This document shows, piece after piece, positions 1-7,475 of a stretch of DNA of 15,288 bases. This DNA is from an uncultured Clostridia bacterium (lineage in GTDB: Bacteria; Bacillota; Clostridia; Christensenellales; CAG-314): positions 1 to 15,288 of the forward strand of contig CAKQXG010000037.1 of the NCBI GenBank assembly GCA_934281515.1, in the 5' to 3' direction. The position numbers and the translations under genes were made by a program. The notes beneath the pieces were generated by a model. The model had not been told where the DNA came from, ran no database searches, and was given only the letters and a program-made list of their open reading frames with translations. Every line of letters starts with the position of its first letter. The stretch's first letter is position 1.

Positions 1-209
1 GTAAACGTCTCGGCGCAAAACGTGCCGACGGACAGTTTGCTAAGGCAGGCAACATTCTTGTCAGACAACGCGGTACGCACTTTCATCCCGGTAACAACGT
101 AGGTATCGGCAAGGACGACACATTGTTCGCTCTTGTTGACGGTGTTGTCAAGTTTGAACGTTACGACAAAACCCGCAGACAAGTGTCCGTTTACCCTCTT
201 GGAGAGTAA
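1..209 (+). CDS. rpmA: 50S ribosomal protein L27, C-terminal part (5' end outside the window)
   Basis: The first complete codon is at position 3 and the frame runs to a TAA at 207-209, giving 68 residues. They start KRLGAKRADGQF, continue with AGNILVRQRGT and PGNNVGIGKDDTLFALVDG, and end QVSVYPLGE. This is the conserved body of bacterial L27, which sits at the peptidyl transferase centre of the 50S subunit and helps place tRNA. About 20-25 N-terminal residues are missing because the window begins inside the gene, so it cannot be seen whether the Bacillota-type cleavable N-terminal extension is present. rpmA usually follows rplU, and obg often follows it; here a strong terminator follows instead and the next gene is a DNA glycosylase. 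Confidence 0.95.
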   Translation, partial: KRLGAKRADGQFAKAGNILVRQRGTHFHPGNNVGIGKDDTLFALVDGVVKFERYDKTRRQVSVYPLGE

Positions 210-220
210 TTAGATAGTTT

Positions 221-251
221 TTGCCGAGAGGAAACTCTCGGCAATTTTTTT
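221..251 (+). terminator. Rho-independent terminator after rpmA
   Basis: A perfect 10-bp stem (221-230 with 235-244) closes a GAAA tetraloop (231-234) and is followed at once by seven T. It begins 11 bases after the rpmA stop. Both arms carry the heptamer TTGCCGA (221-227) or its complement TCGGCAA (238-244), a word that is enriched through the whole window. Confidence 0.93.
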
Positions 252-323
252 GCATATGGCGCGATGTTACGACGCTTTGCGTGTAGTCAGGCATTGTCGG
301 ATTGCGCGGCGCAACATTATTAT

Positions 324-1181
324 ATGGAAAACATACAAAAGAAAATTTACGGCGCGGACGAACTGCCCGTTGCCTGGACGTATCCGAGCGAATACTTTTC
401 GGTGTGCGACACGTTGGAGTGCGGACAGGTGTTTCGCTACTACAAACTTGCCGACAACGTATACGGCGTGTTTAGCAAGGACAAGTACACACAACTGACC
501 GAACGGGGCGATGTGGTTGTTTGTCAGACTACCGACGGCGACTATTTTGCCGACTATTTCGCATTGGACGTCGACCTTGCCGCCACCGTACAGGCTGTAT
601 CGGACATTTCGCCGTTGATGAAACAGGCTGCCGACTTCGGCAAGGGTATACGCATACTTCGGCAAGACCCTGTCGAGACGTTGTTCAGCTTTATCATATC
701 GGCAAACAACAACATCAAGCGTATACAGCAGATAGTGGAGCGGTTGTGTGCAGGCGCAGGCACCGAAACAGGCTACGGCTATGCCTTTCCGACGTTGGAA
801 CAATTGCACAATATGCCCGAAGATTTTTTCTCTGCCTTGGGTGCAGGCTACCGCGACAAGTTTTTGTTCGAGGCGGCGCAAAAGGTCGACGAAAATTGGC
901 TTACAGGGCTTCGCGTTGCCGATACGCAAACTGCGCGTAAAGCACTGCTTACGGTAAAGGGCGTAGGTCCCAAAGTGGCAGATTGCGTGCTTTTGTTCGG
1001 ACTTTCGCACGGCGATGTGTTCCCCGTGGACACCTGGTTGAAGAAAGTTTACCACGAATATTTCGAGGGCGGACTGCCCGACAATGCAATTTCCGACTAT
1101 TTTTGCCATATTTTTGGGCAAAACGCGGGACTTTGCCAACAATATTTGTTTTATTTTCAAAGAAAGTATAGACAAATTTGA
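324..1181 (+). CDS. ogg: 8-oxoguanine DNA glycosylase/AP lyase, OGG type
   Basis: The protein excises 8-oxoguanine opposite cytosine and nicks the abasic site (base excision repair). Counting from the ATG at 324 it has 285 residues. The N-terminal OGG domain carries ECGQVFRY near residues 31-38. The helix-hairpin-helix/GPD core has LLTVKGVGPKVADC, where K217 matches the catalytic lysine (K249 of human OGG1), and VFPVDTW, where D236 matches the catalytic aspartate (D268). Length suits the bacterial OGG family. The start is uncertain: neither the ATG at 324 nor the in-frame ATG at 264 has a visible ribosome binding site. I chose 324 because the 20 residues added by 264 (MLRRFACSQA...) do not resemble the family and lie just after the rpmA terminator. 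No convincing promoter was found. The last codons overlap the promoter of the next gene. Confidence 0.9.
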   Translation: MENIQKKIYGADELPVAWTYPSEYFSVCDTLECGQVFRYYKLADNVYGVFSKDKYTQLTERGDVVVCQTTDGDYFADYFALDVDLAATVQAVSDISPLMKQAADFGKGIRILRQDPVETLFSFIISANNNIKRIQQIVERLCAGAGTETGYGYAFPTLEQLHNMPEDFFSALGAGYRDKFLFEAAQKVDENWLTGLRVADTQTARKALLTVKGVGPKVADCVLLFGLSHGDVFPVDTWLKKVYHEYFEGGLPDNAISDYFCHIFGQNAGLCQQYLFYFQRKYRQI

Positions 1182-1197
1182 ATAAGTATTGTATAAT
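1169..1197 (+). promoter_or_regulatory. Sigma-A-type promoter for the NYN-domain gene
   Basis: The -35 box TAGACA (1169-1174, 5 of 6 matches) and a perfect -10 box TATAAT (1192-1197) are separated by 17 bases. The promoter overlaps the last codons of the glycosylase gene. Transcription would start near 1204, giving a leader of only about 23 bases before the ATG at 1227. Confidence 0.82.
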
Positions 1198-1226
1198 AAG
1201 ACTGACAAACCTTGGAGGTAATCAAA

Positions 1227-2045
1227 ATGCTTCGCGATAGAAAGATAGCTTTGTTTATTGATGTGGACAATCTCGGACTGACCGTAGAACACTACGAGCA
1301 CGTTTTGCAACAACTCGAGCCGATGGGCGAGATCGTCTTTGGTGCGGTGTACGGTGCCGGTGAGAGAAAACACAGAAAGATTATCGAACATGCAGAGCTT
1401 AACGGCTTTGTAGTTCGTCGTGTTGCACGCACAAAGCGTCGCGGACGTAAAAACTTCGACAATCGTATCGTAGTCGACGCTGTGGACGCAGTTCTGTCCA
1501 ATCGTGCAATCGACACGGTATGTGTGTTGGCGCAACCTACGGATATGGTGTATCTGTACGGCTACCTGCGCAACAAGGGCATGACCATCATTGCTGCCGA
1601 CAACAACAGCGACGAGGCCAGCCGCAATTTCGTCAACGAGTTTATAGATCTCGGCGCAATCGAAGTTGTCAAACTGCCTGCAAAAAAGAAGGCTGCAAAA
1701 CCCGTGGTTACACAGGCTCCTGCGCAAGCCGCACCTGCCGCTACGACAGAGGCTACGCCTGCCGACACGACTTTTGCGGAAGAAGCAGACCAAACCGACG
1801 CATTGCTTCGTCAAATCGAGCAACTGCGCGCCAGCACCGAGCAGATGGCTCCTGCACAGACGGCACCTGCCGAAGAAGCCGCACCTGCAGCAACAGAAGC
1901 ACCTGCTACAACGCCGCGCGGACAGTACGTTGCGCAAGACGGTCTTGCCGACCAGATCAACGACGCACGTCAAGCAAGTGCAGACGACGCAGACCAAGCC
2001 GATTTGCTTGAACAAATCAAGAAACTTCTTGACGGCGTAGAGTAA
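1227..2045 (+). CDS. NYN-domain (LabA/DUF88-like, PIN-fold) protein with Ala/Pro-rich tail
   Basis: The ATG at 1227 has GGAGG at 1214-1218, 8 bases upstream; an in-frame TTG at 1212 is rejected because it overlaps that site. The product has 272 residues. Residues 5-150 look like a NYN domain, a PIN-like fold of metal-dependent RNases: ALFIDVDNLG (D12, D14), FDNRIVVDAVDAVL (D78, D84, D87) and VLAQPTDMVYL (D106). The last motif is usually SGDSDF, so one acidic position is replaced by Pro. Residues 152-250 are rich in Ala, Pro, Thr and Glu and look disordered. Within this tail ADQTDALLRQIEQL (187-200) recurs with one gap as ADQADLLEQIKKLL (255-268) at the C-terminus; both could form amphipathic helices. 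It has its own promoter and terminator, so it is transcribed alone. RNase activity is inferred from the fold only; the target is unknown. Confidence 0.85.
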   Translation: MLRDRKIALFIDVDNLGLTVEHYEHVLQQLEPMGEIVFGAVYGAGERKHRKIIEHAELNGFVVRRVARTKRRGRKNFDNRIVVDAVDAVLSNRAIDTVCVLAQPTDMVYLYGYLRNKGMTIIAADNNSDEASRNFVNEFIDLGAIEVVKLPAKKKAAKPVVTQAPAQAAPAATTEATPADTTFAEEADQTDALLRQIEQLRASTEQMAPAQTAPAEEAAPAATEAPATTPRGQYVAQDGLADQINDARQASADDADQADLLEQIKKLLDGVE

Positions 2046-2068
2046 ACCGAACGTATAGCAAAACAATC

Positions 2069-2102
2069 AAGTCCCCCGACCTGTTCGTCAGGGGACTTTT
2101 TG
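2069..2102 (+). terminator. Rho-independent terminator after the NYN-domain gene
   Basis: AGTCCCC (2070-2076) pairs with GGGGACT (2091-2097). An inner helix GAC/GTC (2078-2080 with 2087-2089) is separated from it by a single mismatch, and five T follow (2097-2101). It starts 24 bases after the stop codon. Confidence 0.88.
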
Positions 2103-2186
2103 TGATGGTTGAAAATTGTTTAATTAAATTGCTATGGGGGTTTTGACAAGCTAAATTGCCGATACAAATTTTTGAAAGTTTAGAAG

Positions 2187-2233
2187 TGCGGGGGAAGGAA
2201 AGCTTTTTTTCAAAAAGTATTCTTTTCCCCCGT
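2187..2233 (+). repeat. Hairpin element, copy 1 of a recurring design
   Basis: CGGGGGAA (2189-2196) pairs with TTCCCCCG (2225-2232), and an inner helix CTTTTT/AAAAAG fills the loop. No T run follows, so it is not an ordinary terminator, and it lies upstream of the comM promoter rather than in the comM leader. The layout (G-run, A-run, C, T-run, short loop, A-run, TTCT, C-run) recurs before hslV and after trxA. The strand is nominal. Confidence 0.5.
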
Positions 2234-2298
2234 CGCATACATGTTAAAAAATTAAGTTGCTTAATAGTGGCAGAAGTTGTGTAGTTGCGCTCAAACAG

Positions 2299-2327
2299 TT
2301 GTGTTTTTTGCTATAAATTGGTATACT
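2299..2327 (+). promoter_or_regulatory. Extended -10 promoter upstream of comM
   Basis: TATACT at 2322-2327 (5 of 6 matches to TATAAT) is preceded by TG at 2319-2320, which makes an extended -10 element. A weak -35 (TTGTGT, 2299-2304) lies 17 bases upstream. The predicted leader is about 145 bases long and folded. It may serve comM, dprA and topA together, since no strong promoter was found between them. Confidence 0.55.
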
Positions 2328-2352
2328 AGTAAATAATGGATTAGTGTGTCGT

Positions 2353-2419
2353 AGTAACTGCAAAAACGGTTGAGGCGGACACCCGTGCGTCATTGCCGAT
2401 CCGTTGTTTTGTCGTTACT
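2353..2419 (+). promoter_or_regulatory. Folded leader in the comM 5' untranslated region
   Basis: Four nested helices can form in order. AGTAAC (2353-2358) pairs with GTTACT (2414-2419). CAAA plus AACGG (within 2361-2369) pairs with CCGTT plus TTTG (2401-2411), with one bulged G at 2406. GGC (2374-2376) pairs with GCC (2395-2397), and GAC (2378-2380) with GTC (2389-2391). The arrangement suggests a structured RNA leader; no known riboswitch class was recognised. The leader also contains TTGCCGA at 2393-2399. Between 2420 and 2477 I see only a second TTGCCGA (2460-2466) that runs into the comM ribosome binding site. Confidence 0.45.
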
Positions 2420-2477
2420 TTGATTGCAATGTTGTCCGATCGATTGTGGGTCAGGCATGTTGCCGAGGAGATTTGTC

Positions 2478-4007
2478 ATGTTGGCACTTATCAAAAGTTT
2501 TGGACTGAAAGGTATCGAAGGCTTTCCCGTGCAGGCGGAAATCGACTTGCACAGCGGCATGCCTACATATGACATCGTCGGTCTTGCCGACACCGCCGTT
2601 AAGGAAAGCAAGGAGCGCGTGCGCTCGGCAATGAAGTACAGCGGTTACAACTATCCCGTTGCTTCGGTTGTCATCAACCTTGCGCCTGCCGACCAAAAGA
2701 AGGAAGGTACTCTGTACGACCTGCCAATCGCGTTGGGTATGCTTGCCGCAAGTAAGCAAATACCGTATGAAACGATGCGTACCGACGCGGTGTATCTTGG
2801 CGAGTTGTCGCTAAACGGCGAATTGCGTAGGGTAAACGGCATTTTACCAATGATAATCTCGGCATTGCAACAGGGCGAAAAGGTGTTTGTAGTGCCGCGC
2901 GCCAATGCCGCGGAGTGCGTGTTTATCGAAGGCGCGGAGATTTACGCCGTGTCCAATCTTGCAGAAGCGGTGCGGTTTGCCACACGTCAAGGCGATGTGC
3001 AACCGCTTGCCATACGCAATTGGGCGTGCGACGTTGCCGAGTACAAAGGCGACAACGATTTTAAGTATGTCAAGGGTCAGTATGCCGCAAAGCGGGCAAT
3101 GGAAATTGCCGTTGCAGGCGGTCACAACATATTGCTTATCGGTCCGCCGGGCGCAGGCAAAACCATGATGGCTCGCGCAGTACCGTCGATTATGCCGTCG
3201 ATGACTTTTGACGAAGCGTTGGAAGTTGCCAAAATCCACAGCGTTTGCGGCAACCTTGACAGCGGCTTTATCTACCAACGCCCTTTCCGCACGCCGCACC
3301 ACAGCAGTACGATGGTTGCGTTGACGGGTGGCGGCAACAAGGCTCGCCCAGGTGAAATAAGCCTTGCGCATAACGGAGTGTTGTTCCTTGACGAATTGCC
3401 CGAATACAATCGTCAAACATTGGAAACATTGCGTCAACCATTGGAGGACGGCGTGATTACCGTGTCGCGCAACGCTATATCCGTTACATATCCTGCCGAC
3501 TTTATGCTGATTGCCAGCATGAATCCTTGCCCTTGCGGCAACTATGGCAGTGCCACGGCGGAGTGCAAATGCACGCCTGCGCAGATACACAGGTATCTGA
3601 GTAAACTTAGCGGACCGTTGCTCGACCGTATAGACATACATGTAGAAGTCGACAACGTTACCTATGACGAGTTGCAAACCGACGCCCTTGCCGAGGACTC
3701 CGCAACAATCCGCGCCCGCGTAAACAAAGCGCGTGCGGTGCAGTTGGCTCGTCTGGGCGCAAGCGGCAAACGTACAAACAGTCAAATGAGTTCGTCCGAC
3801 ATCAAAAAGTACTGCAAACTTGACAAGCAGTCGGTGGAATTGTTGAAGGACAGCTTTGAAAAGTTAAACCTGTCGGCGCGCGCATACAATCGTATACTTA
3901 AAGTCGCGCGTACTATTGCCGACCTTGACGGTAGCGACAACATCACGTCGCGACACATTGCCGAAGCGTTGCAGTACCGTATGCTTGACCGCAAGTACCG
4001 CGTGTAA
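2478..4007 (+). CDS. comM: YifB/ComM-family AAA+ ATPase (Mg-chelatase-like)
   Basis: ComM is a hexameric helicase that drives branch migration while transforming DNA is integrated; in Bacillota the homologue is usually called YifB and is less studied. The ATG at 2478 has GAGGAG at 2465-2470, 7 bases away, and starts MLALIKSFGLKGIEGFPV, the canonical N-terminus; an in-frame upstream ATG at 2424 has no such site. At 509 residues it matches the family. The N-terminal Lon-S16-like domain (about 1-175) includes DIVGLADTAVKESKERVRSA. The ATPase core has Walker A GPPGAGKT (222-229) and Walker B VLFLDE (301-306). SMNPCPCGNYG (NPCPCG 349-354) followed by ECKC forms the family's cysteine cluster. A C-terminal Mg-chelatase domain contains LSARAYNRILKVARTIADL. 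It is followed after 76 bases by dprA, another transformation gene. Confidence 0.95.
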   Translation: MLALIKSFGLKGIEGFPVQAEIDLHSGMPTYDIVGLADTAVKESKERVRSAMKYSGYNYPVASVVINLAPADQKKEGTLYDLPIALGMLAASKQIPYETMRTDAVYLGELSLNGELRRVNGILPMIISALQQGEKVFVVPRANAAECVFIEGAEIYAVSNLAEAVRFATRQGDVQPLAIRNWACDVAEYKGDNDFKYVKGQYAAKRAMEIAVAGGHNILLIGPPGAGKTMMARAVPSIMPSMTFDEALEVAKIHSVCGNLDSGFIYQRPFRTPHHSSTMVALTGGGNKARPGEISLAHNGVLFLDELPEYNRQTLETLRQPLEDGVITVSRNAISVTYPADFMLIASMNPCPCGNYGSATAECKCTPAQIHRYLSKLSGPLLDRIDIHVEVDNVTYDELQTDALAEDSATIRARVNKARAVQLARLGASGKRTNSQMSSSDIKKYCKLDKQSVELLKDSFEKLNLSARAYNRILKVARTIADLDGSDNITSRHIAEALQYRMLDRKYRV

Positions 4008-4083
4008 CGACAGGATTGTACGTATAAGTACGGCAACCGCATATATTTGATTTTTGAATGACGGCAAAACGAGGAGAAACTAC

Positions 4084-5166
4084 TTGAAACAATACGACAT
4101 TGACCACCTTGCGCTTATTGCTCTTGCCGAAACCGAAGTGCCTGCAAGCCGCGGATACGACTTGTGGGAGTATTTCGGCAACGGTAAAGCGTTGTTTGAC
4201 GGCATTGCCACGGACGAATTTGCCATACGCAAGCTCGGCACGTTGTACGACGCTGCGGTAACAAAAATAACAGTCGACTACGCTGAGCAAACCGTGCGCC
4301 GTCTTGACGAGCGCGGTGTACAAGTGTGCACGTTTCTCGATGATGACTTTCCTGCAAAACTACGGGATATGTTGTCTCCGCCGTACCTTGTGTATTACCG
4401 CGGCGACCTGTCTTTGTGCGACACGGATTGTATTTCCGTTGTAGGTACGCGTAGGTATACGGGTTACGGCGAGGCAGTGGCAAAGACTTTCAGCAAGGTT
4501 TTAGCCGAACACTATACAATAGTAAGCGGACTTGCTTACGGTATCGACAGCATTGCCCACCGCGCTACTCTTGACGCAGGCGGCAAAACAATTGCCGTGT
4601 TGGGTAGCGGCGTTGCCGACGTGTATCCGGGTACAAACCAATCGCTTGCCGAACGCATTGTACACGAGGGCGGCTTGGTGTTGTCTGAGTACGGTATGGA
4701 TAGTGCGCCGTTGACGTTCCACTTTCCCGATCGCAACCGCATAGTGGCTGCTTTGGGACTCGGCACGCTTGTGTGTGAAAGCCCGTCCAAAAGCGGCACA
4801 TTGCTTACCGCACGCAATGCCATTGACGAAGGGCGCGATGTGTTTGCCGTGCCGGGGGATATTTTTCTCAAAACCATGCGCGGCGGCAACGACCTTATCA
4901 AAAAAGGCGAAGCGGTGTGCGTAACGGATCCCGACGATATACTGTCCTACTACGGCGTAGACAAGCAAGCCGCAACAAAAGCGGTGCAATTGGACTTTGT
5001 CGAACAACAAATCGTTGACGTATTGCAAAACGGACAAACTACGTTTGACAATCTTGTGCAGACCACGGGTATTTTGCCTGCGGAACTCAATTTTTTGTTG
5101 GCAAATCTTGAAATAAAGAGTATAATTTCTAAGTTGCCAGGTAACAGTTACCGATTGGTACGCTGA
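4084..5166 (+). CDS. dprA: DNA-processing protein DprA (Smf), TTG start
   Basis: DprA binds incoming single-stranded DNA during transformation and loads RecA. The start is TTG at 4084 with GAGGAG at 4071-4076, 7 bases away; the frame is open back to another TTG at 4054, but that codon lacks a ribosome binding site. The product has 360 residues. A helical N-terminal domain (about 1-110) precedes the Rossmann-like DprA core: VGTRR (120-124), SGLAYGID (148-155), FPDRNR (214-219), SGTLLTARNA (from 237) and VFAVPGD (near 252-258). A C-terminal winged-helix domain (about 295-360, VEQQIVDVLQNGQTTFDNL) is present as in full-length DprA. Most relatives have SGSL..A where this protein has SGTLLTA. It sits between comM and topA, as is common in Bacillota. 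DprA also occurs in species not known to be transformable. Confidence 0.96.
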   Translation: MKQYDIDHLALIALAETEVPASRGYDLWEYFGNGKALFDGIATDEFAIRKLGTLYDAAVTKITVDYAEQTVRRLDERGVQVCTFLDDDFPAKLRDMLSPPYLVYYRGDLSLCDTDCISVVGTRRYTGYGEAVAKTFSKVLAEHYTIVSGLAYGIDSIAHRATLDAGGKTIAVLGSGVADVYPGTNQSLAERIVHEGGLVLSEYGMDSAPLTFHFPDRNRIVAALGLGTLVCESPSKSGTLLTARNAIDEGRDVFAVPGDIFLKTMRGGNDLIKKGEAVCVTDPDDILSYYGVDKQAATKAVQLDFVEQQIVDVLQNGQTTFDNLVQTTGILPAELNFLLANLEIKSIISKLPGNSYRLVR

Positions 5167-5189
5167 CAGGCAACCGACGGACAAAGATG

Positions 5190-5218
5190 TGTCGATATGC
5201 GCATGTATGCAGTCGACA
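5190..5218 (+). promoter_or_regulatory. Hairpin directly ahead of the topA ribosome binding site
   Basis: TGTCGA (5190-5195) pairs perfectly with TCGACA (5213-5218); TGC/GCA pairs extend it inward. Its 3' arm ends where the AAGGAA of the topA ribosome binding site begins. It could influence topA translation, but the helix is short and may be chance. Confidence 0.3.
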
Positions 5219-5233
5219 AAGGAACAGAACTAA

Positions 5234-7465
5234 ATGAAACTTGTAATTGTGGAATCTCCCGCAAAGGCAAAAACAATAGGCAAATATCTCGGACCCGGGT
5301 ACAAAGTGGACGCTTCGCGCGGACACATTTGGGACCTACCCGTAAAGACGATGGGTATCGACTTTGCCAATCACTACGAACCCGATCTGCAAGCGCGCAA
5401 GCCGGAACAGACAGAAACCATACAACGCCTGCGTAAGGAAGTCAGTCAGGCGGAATGTGTATATCTCGCAACCGACCCGGACCGCGAAGGAGAAGCAATA
5501 TCGTACCACCTGCAAAGTGCGCTCGGCTTGGACCCCAATGCAAAAAACCGCATTATGTTCAACGAGATCTCGCAAAAGGCAGTCAACGAAGCAATTAAAA
5601 ACCCTCATTACATCAACAAGGGACTTGTTGCCGCACAACAGGCGCGTCGTGTGCTTGACCGCCTTGTAGGTTACACCCTGTCACCCGTGCTGTGCAAGAA
5701 GATTCGCAACAACCTGTCGGCAGGTCGTGTGCAGTCGTCGGCGTTGCGTATACTTGTCGACCGCGAGAAGGAAATACAAAACTTCAAACCCGAAGAGTAT
5801 TGGACGGTGTCCGCCTTGTTGGAAAAGCCCGACAACAAGCCGCAATTTAAGGCGTTGCTTGCAACTAAGGACGGCAAAAAGATAAAAATCAAAAACAAGG
5901 AACAGTGCGACGAAGCACTGGCTGTGTTGAAAAGTGACAAGTACGTGGTTGCCGACGTCAAGAAAGGCGTGTCGGTGTCCCGTCCGCAGCCGCCGTTTAC
6001 TACAAGCACCATGCAACAAGATGCAGTCAACAAGTTGCGTATGAGCAGTGCCGTTGCCATGAGCGTTGCACAGCAGTTGTATGAAGGGTTCGATATTCCC
6101 GGTATGGGACATGTGGCGTTGGTTACATACATACGTACCGACTCGGTGCGCGTCAGCACCGACGCTGTTGCCGCCGCTCGCAGACGTATTGCCGAAGTGT
6201 ACGGCGACAAGTACGTGCCTGCCAAACCCAATGTTTACGCAACCAAGAAGCAAGCGCAGGACGCGCACGAAGCGATACGCCCGATAAACGTTGACATGAC
6301 TCCCGACAGTATCAAGGATAAGGTGCAACGCAACCAATACTTGCTTTACAAGTTGATTTACGAACGCTTCCTTGCAAGTCAGGCGGAAAAAGCTACTTAT
6401 AATAGTGTAACCGTAGACATCAATTGCGGCAACTACGGCTTGACCGCAACAGGTAAAACGCTTGTGTTTGACGGCTACCTTGCTATATACGGTGAAAATA
6501 AGAGCAAAACAAAGGATAAGGACGACAAGGACGGCGAAGAATCCACCGACAACGCACTGTTGCCTGCATTGGAACAGGGCGATGTGCTTAACCTTATCAA
6601 GCTAAACCATGAGCAGAAGTTTACAAAACCGCCTGCACGTTACACCGAGGCAAGCCTTATCAAAGCCATGGAAGAACGCGGCATCGGTCGTCCCAGCACG
6701 TACGCAACCACAATGCAAACTCTGTACAAACGCGAGTACATTGCCAAGGACGGTAAAAATATATTGCCCACAAATCTGGGTATACAAGTGACGGAGTACC
6801 TGGAACAGTACTTCGGCGAAGTGGTCGACGTCGACTTTACCGCCGAAATGGAAAGCAAACTTGACGCCATCGAGGACGGCGGCGAACCGTGGTACAACGT
6901 TGTGGACGGCTACTACAAGCCGCTGTCGGCAAAGGTAAATGCGGCAATGCACGGCGAAAAGGTGCATGTCGAGGACGAACCGAGCGACGTTATTTGCGAC
7001 AAGTGCGGTAGTCCTATGGTGATACGCACCGGACGTTACGGCAAGTATCTGGCATGCAGCAATTATCCTGCATGCAGTAACATGCGCAGTCTTAAAGAAA
7101 AGTCGGCACCCAAGATGACCGACATTGTGTGCGATGTGTGCGGTGCCAAGATGTTGGAGCGCGAAGGCAAGTTTGGCAAGTATTTGGCTTGCAGCAACTT
7201 CCCACAGTGTAAAAACACCAAACCGCTTAACGAAGTGGTTGCCAAGTGCCCGAAGTGCGGCAAGGACGTTGTAAAAAAATTCAGCAAGCGCGGCACGATA
7301 TTTTACGGCTGTACGGGTTGGCCCGCATGCGACTTTGTGTCGTGGGACATTCCGACAGGCAAGTTGTGTCCGCAGTGCGGTCAACCGTTGGTGTACAAGG
7401 AACAGCGCGGAAAGAAAGTGGTGCATTGCTCGTCTAAGACCTGCACATATTCAGAGGACGTATAA
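5234..7465 (+). CDS. topA: DNA topoisomerase I (type IA) with four zinc-finger motifs
   Basis: TopA relaxes negative supercoils by passing DNA through a single-strand break held by a tyrosine. It has 743 residues and starts at ATG 5234 with AAAGGAA at 5218-5224. The Toprim domain opens with MKLVIVESPAKAKTI and carries DPDREGE (81-87), the acidic metal-binding triad. LSAGRVQSSALRILVDRE and EGFDIPGMGH follow. The active-site tyrosine is Y299 in VTYIRTDS. ERGIGRPSTYATTMQTL marks the C-terminal part of the core. From C588 there are four Cys4 motifs in a row: CDKCG...CSNYPAC, CDVCG...CSNFPQC, CPKCG...CTGWPAC and CPQCG...CSSKTC. Length and layout are typical. It follows dprA by 67 bases. No terminator follows; the next gene is 567 bases away. 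Confidence 0.97.
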   Translation: MKLVIVESPAKAKTIGKYLGPGYKVDASRGHIWDLPVKTMGIDFANHYEPDLQARKPEQTETIQRLRKEVSQAECVYLATDPDREGEAISYHLQSALGLDPNAKNRIMFNEISQKAVNEAIKNPHYINKGLVAAQQARRVLDRLVGYTLSPVLCKKIRNNLSAGRVQSSALRILVDREKEIQNFKPEEYWTVSALLEKPDNKPQFKALLATKDGKKIKIKNKEQCDEALAVLKSDKYVVADVKKGVSVSRPQPPFTTSTMQQDAVNKLRMSSAVAMSVAQQLYEGFDIPGMGHVALVTYIRTDSVRVSTDAVAAARRRIAEVYGDKYVPAKPNVYATKKQAQDAHEAIRPINVDMTPDSIKDKVQRNQYLLYKLIYERFLASQAEKATYNSVTVDINCGNYGLTATGKTLVFDGYLAIYGENKSKTKDKDDKDGEESTDNALLPALEQGDVLNLIKLNHEQKFTKPPARYTEASLIKAMEERGIGRPSTYATTMQTLYKREYIAKDGKNILPTNLGIQVTEYLEQYFGEVVDVDFTAEMESKLDAIEDGGEPWYNVVDGYYKPLSAKVNAAMHGEKVHVEDEPSDVICDKCGSPMVIRTGRYGKYLACSNYPACSNMRSLKEKSAPKMTDIVCDVCGAKMLEREGKFGKYLACSNFPQCKNTKPLNEVVAKCPKCGKDVVKKFSKRGTIFYGCTGWPACDFVSWDIPTGKLCPQCGQPLVYKEQRGKKVVHCSSKTCTYSEDV

Positions 7466-7475
7466 GGGCACATCT

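Noticed and set aside
294..323. TTGTCG/TATTAT as a promoter for the glycosylase
   Set aside because: The -10 would abut the ATG at 324, so transcription would start inside the gene; spacing is 18 and the -35 is weak.
267..2066. A 599-codon open frame on the minus strand opposite the glycosylase and NYN genes
   Set aside because: It spans two well supported genes and a promoter, has a cysteine-rich low-similarity translation, and is a by-product of the codon bias that avoids stops in the opposite frame.
2143..2148. A perfect -35 box TTGACA upstream of comM
   Set aside because: At 16-18 bases downstream there is only AAATTT-like sequence, so no -10 box accompanies it. The extended -10 at 2319-2327 is a better candidate.
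4016..4047. TTGTAC with CATATA or TATATT as a promoter for dprA
   Set aside because: With acceptable spacing the -10 matches only three of six positions; the better -10 requires a 20-base spacer.
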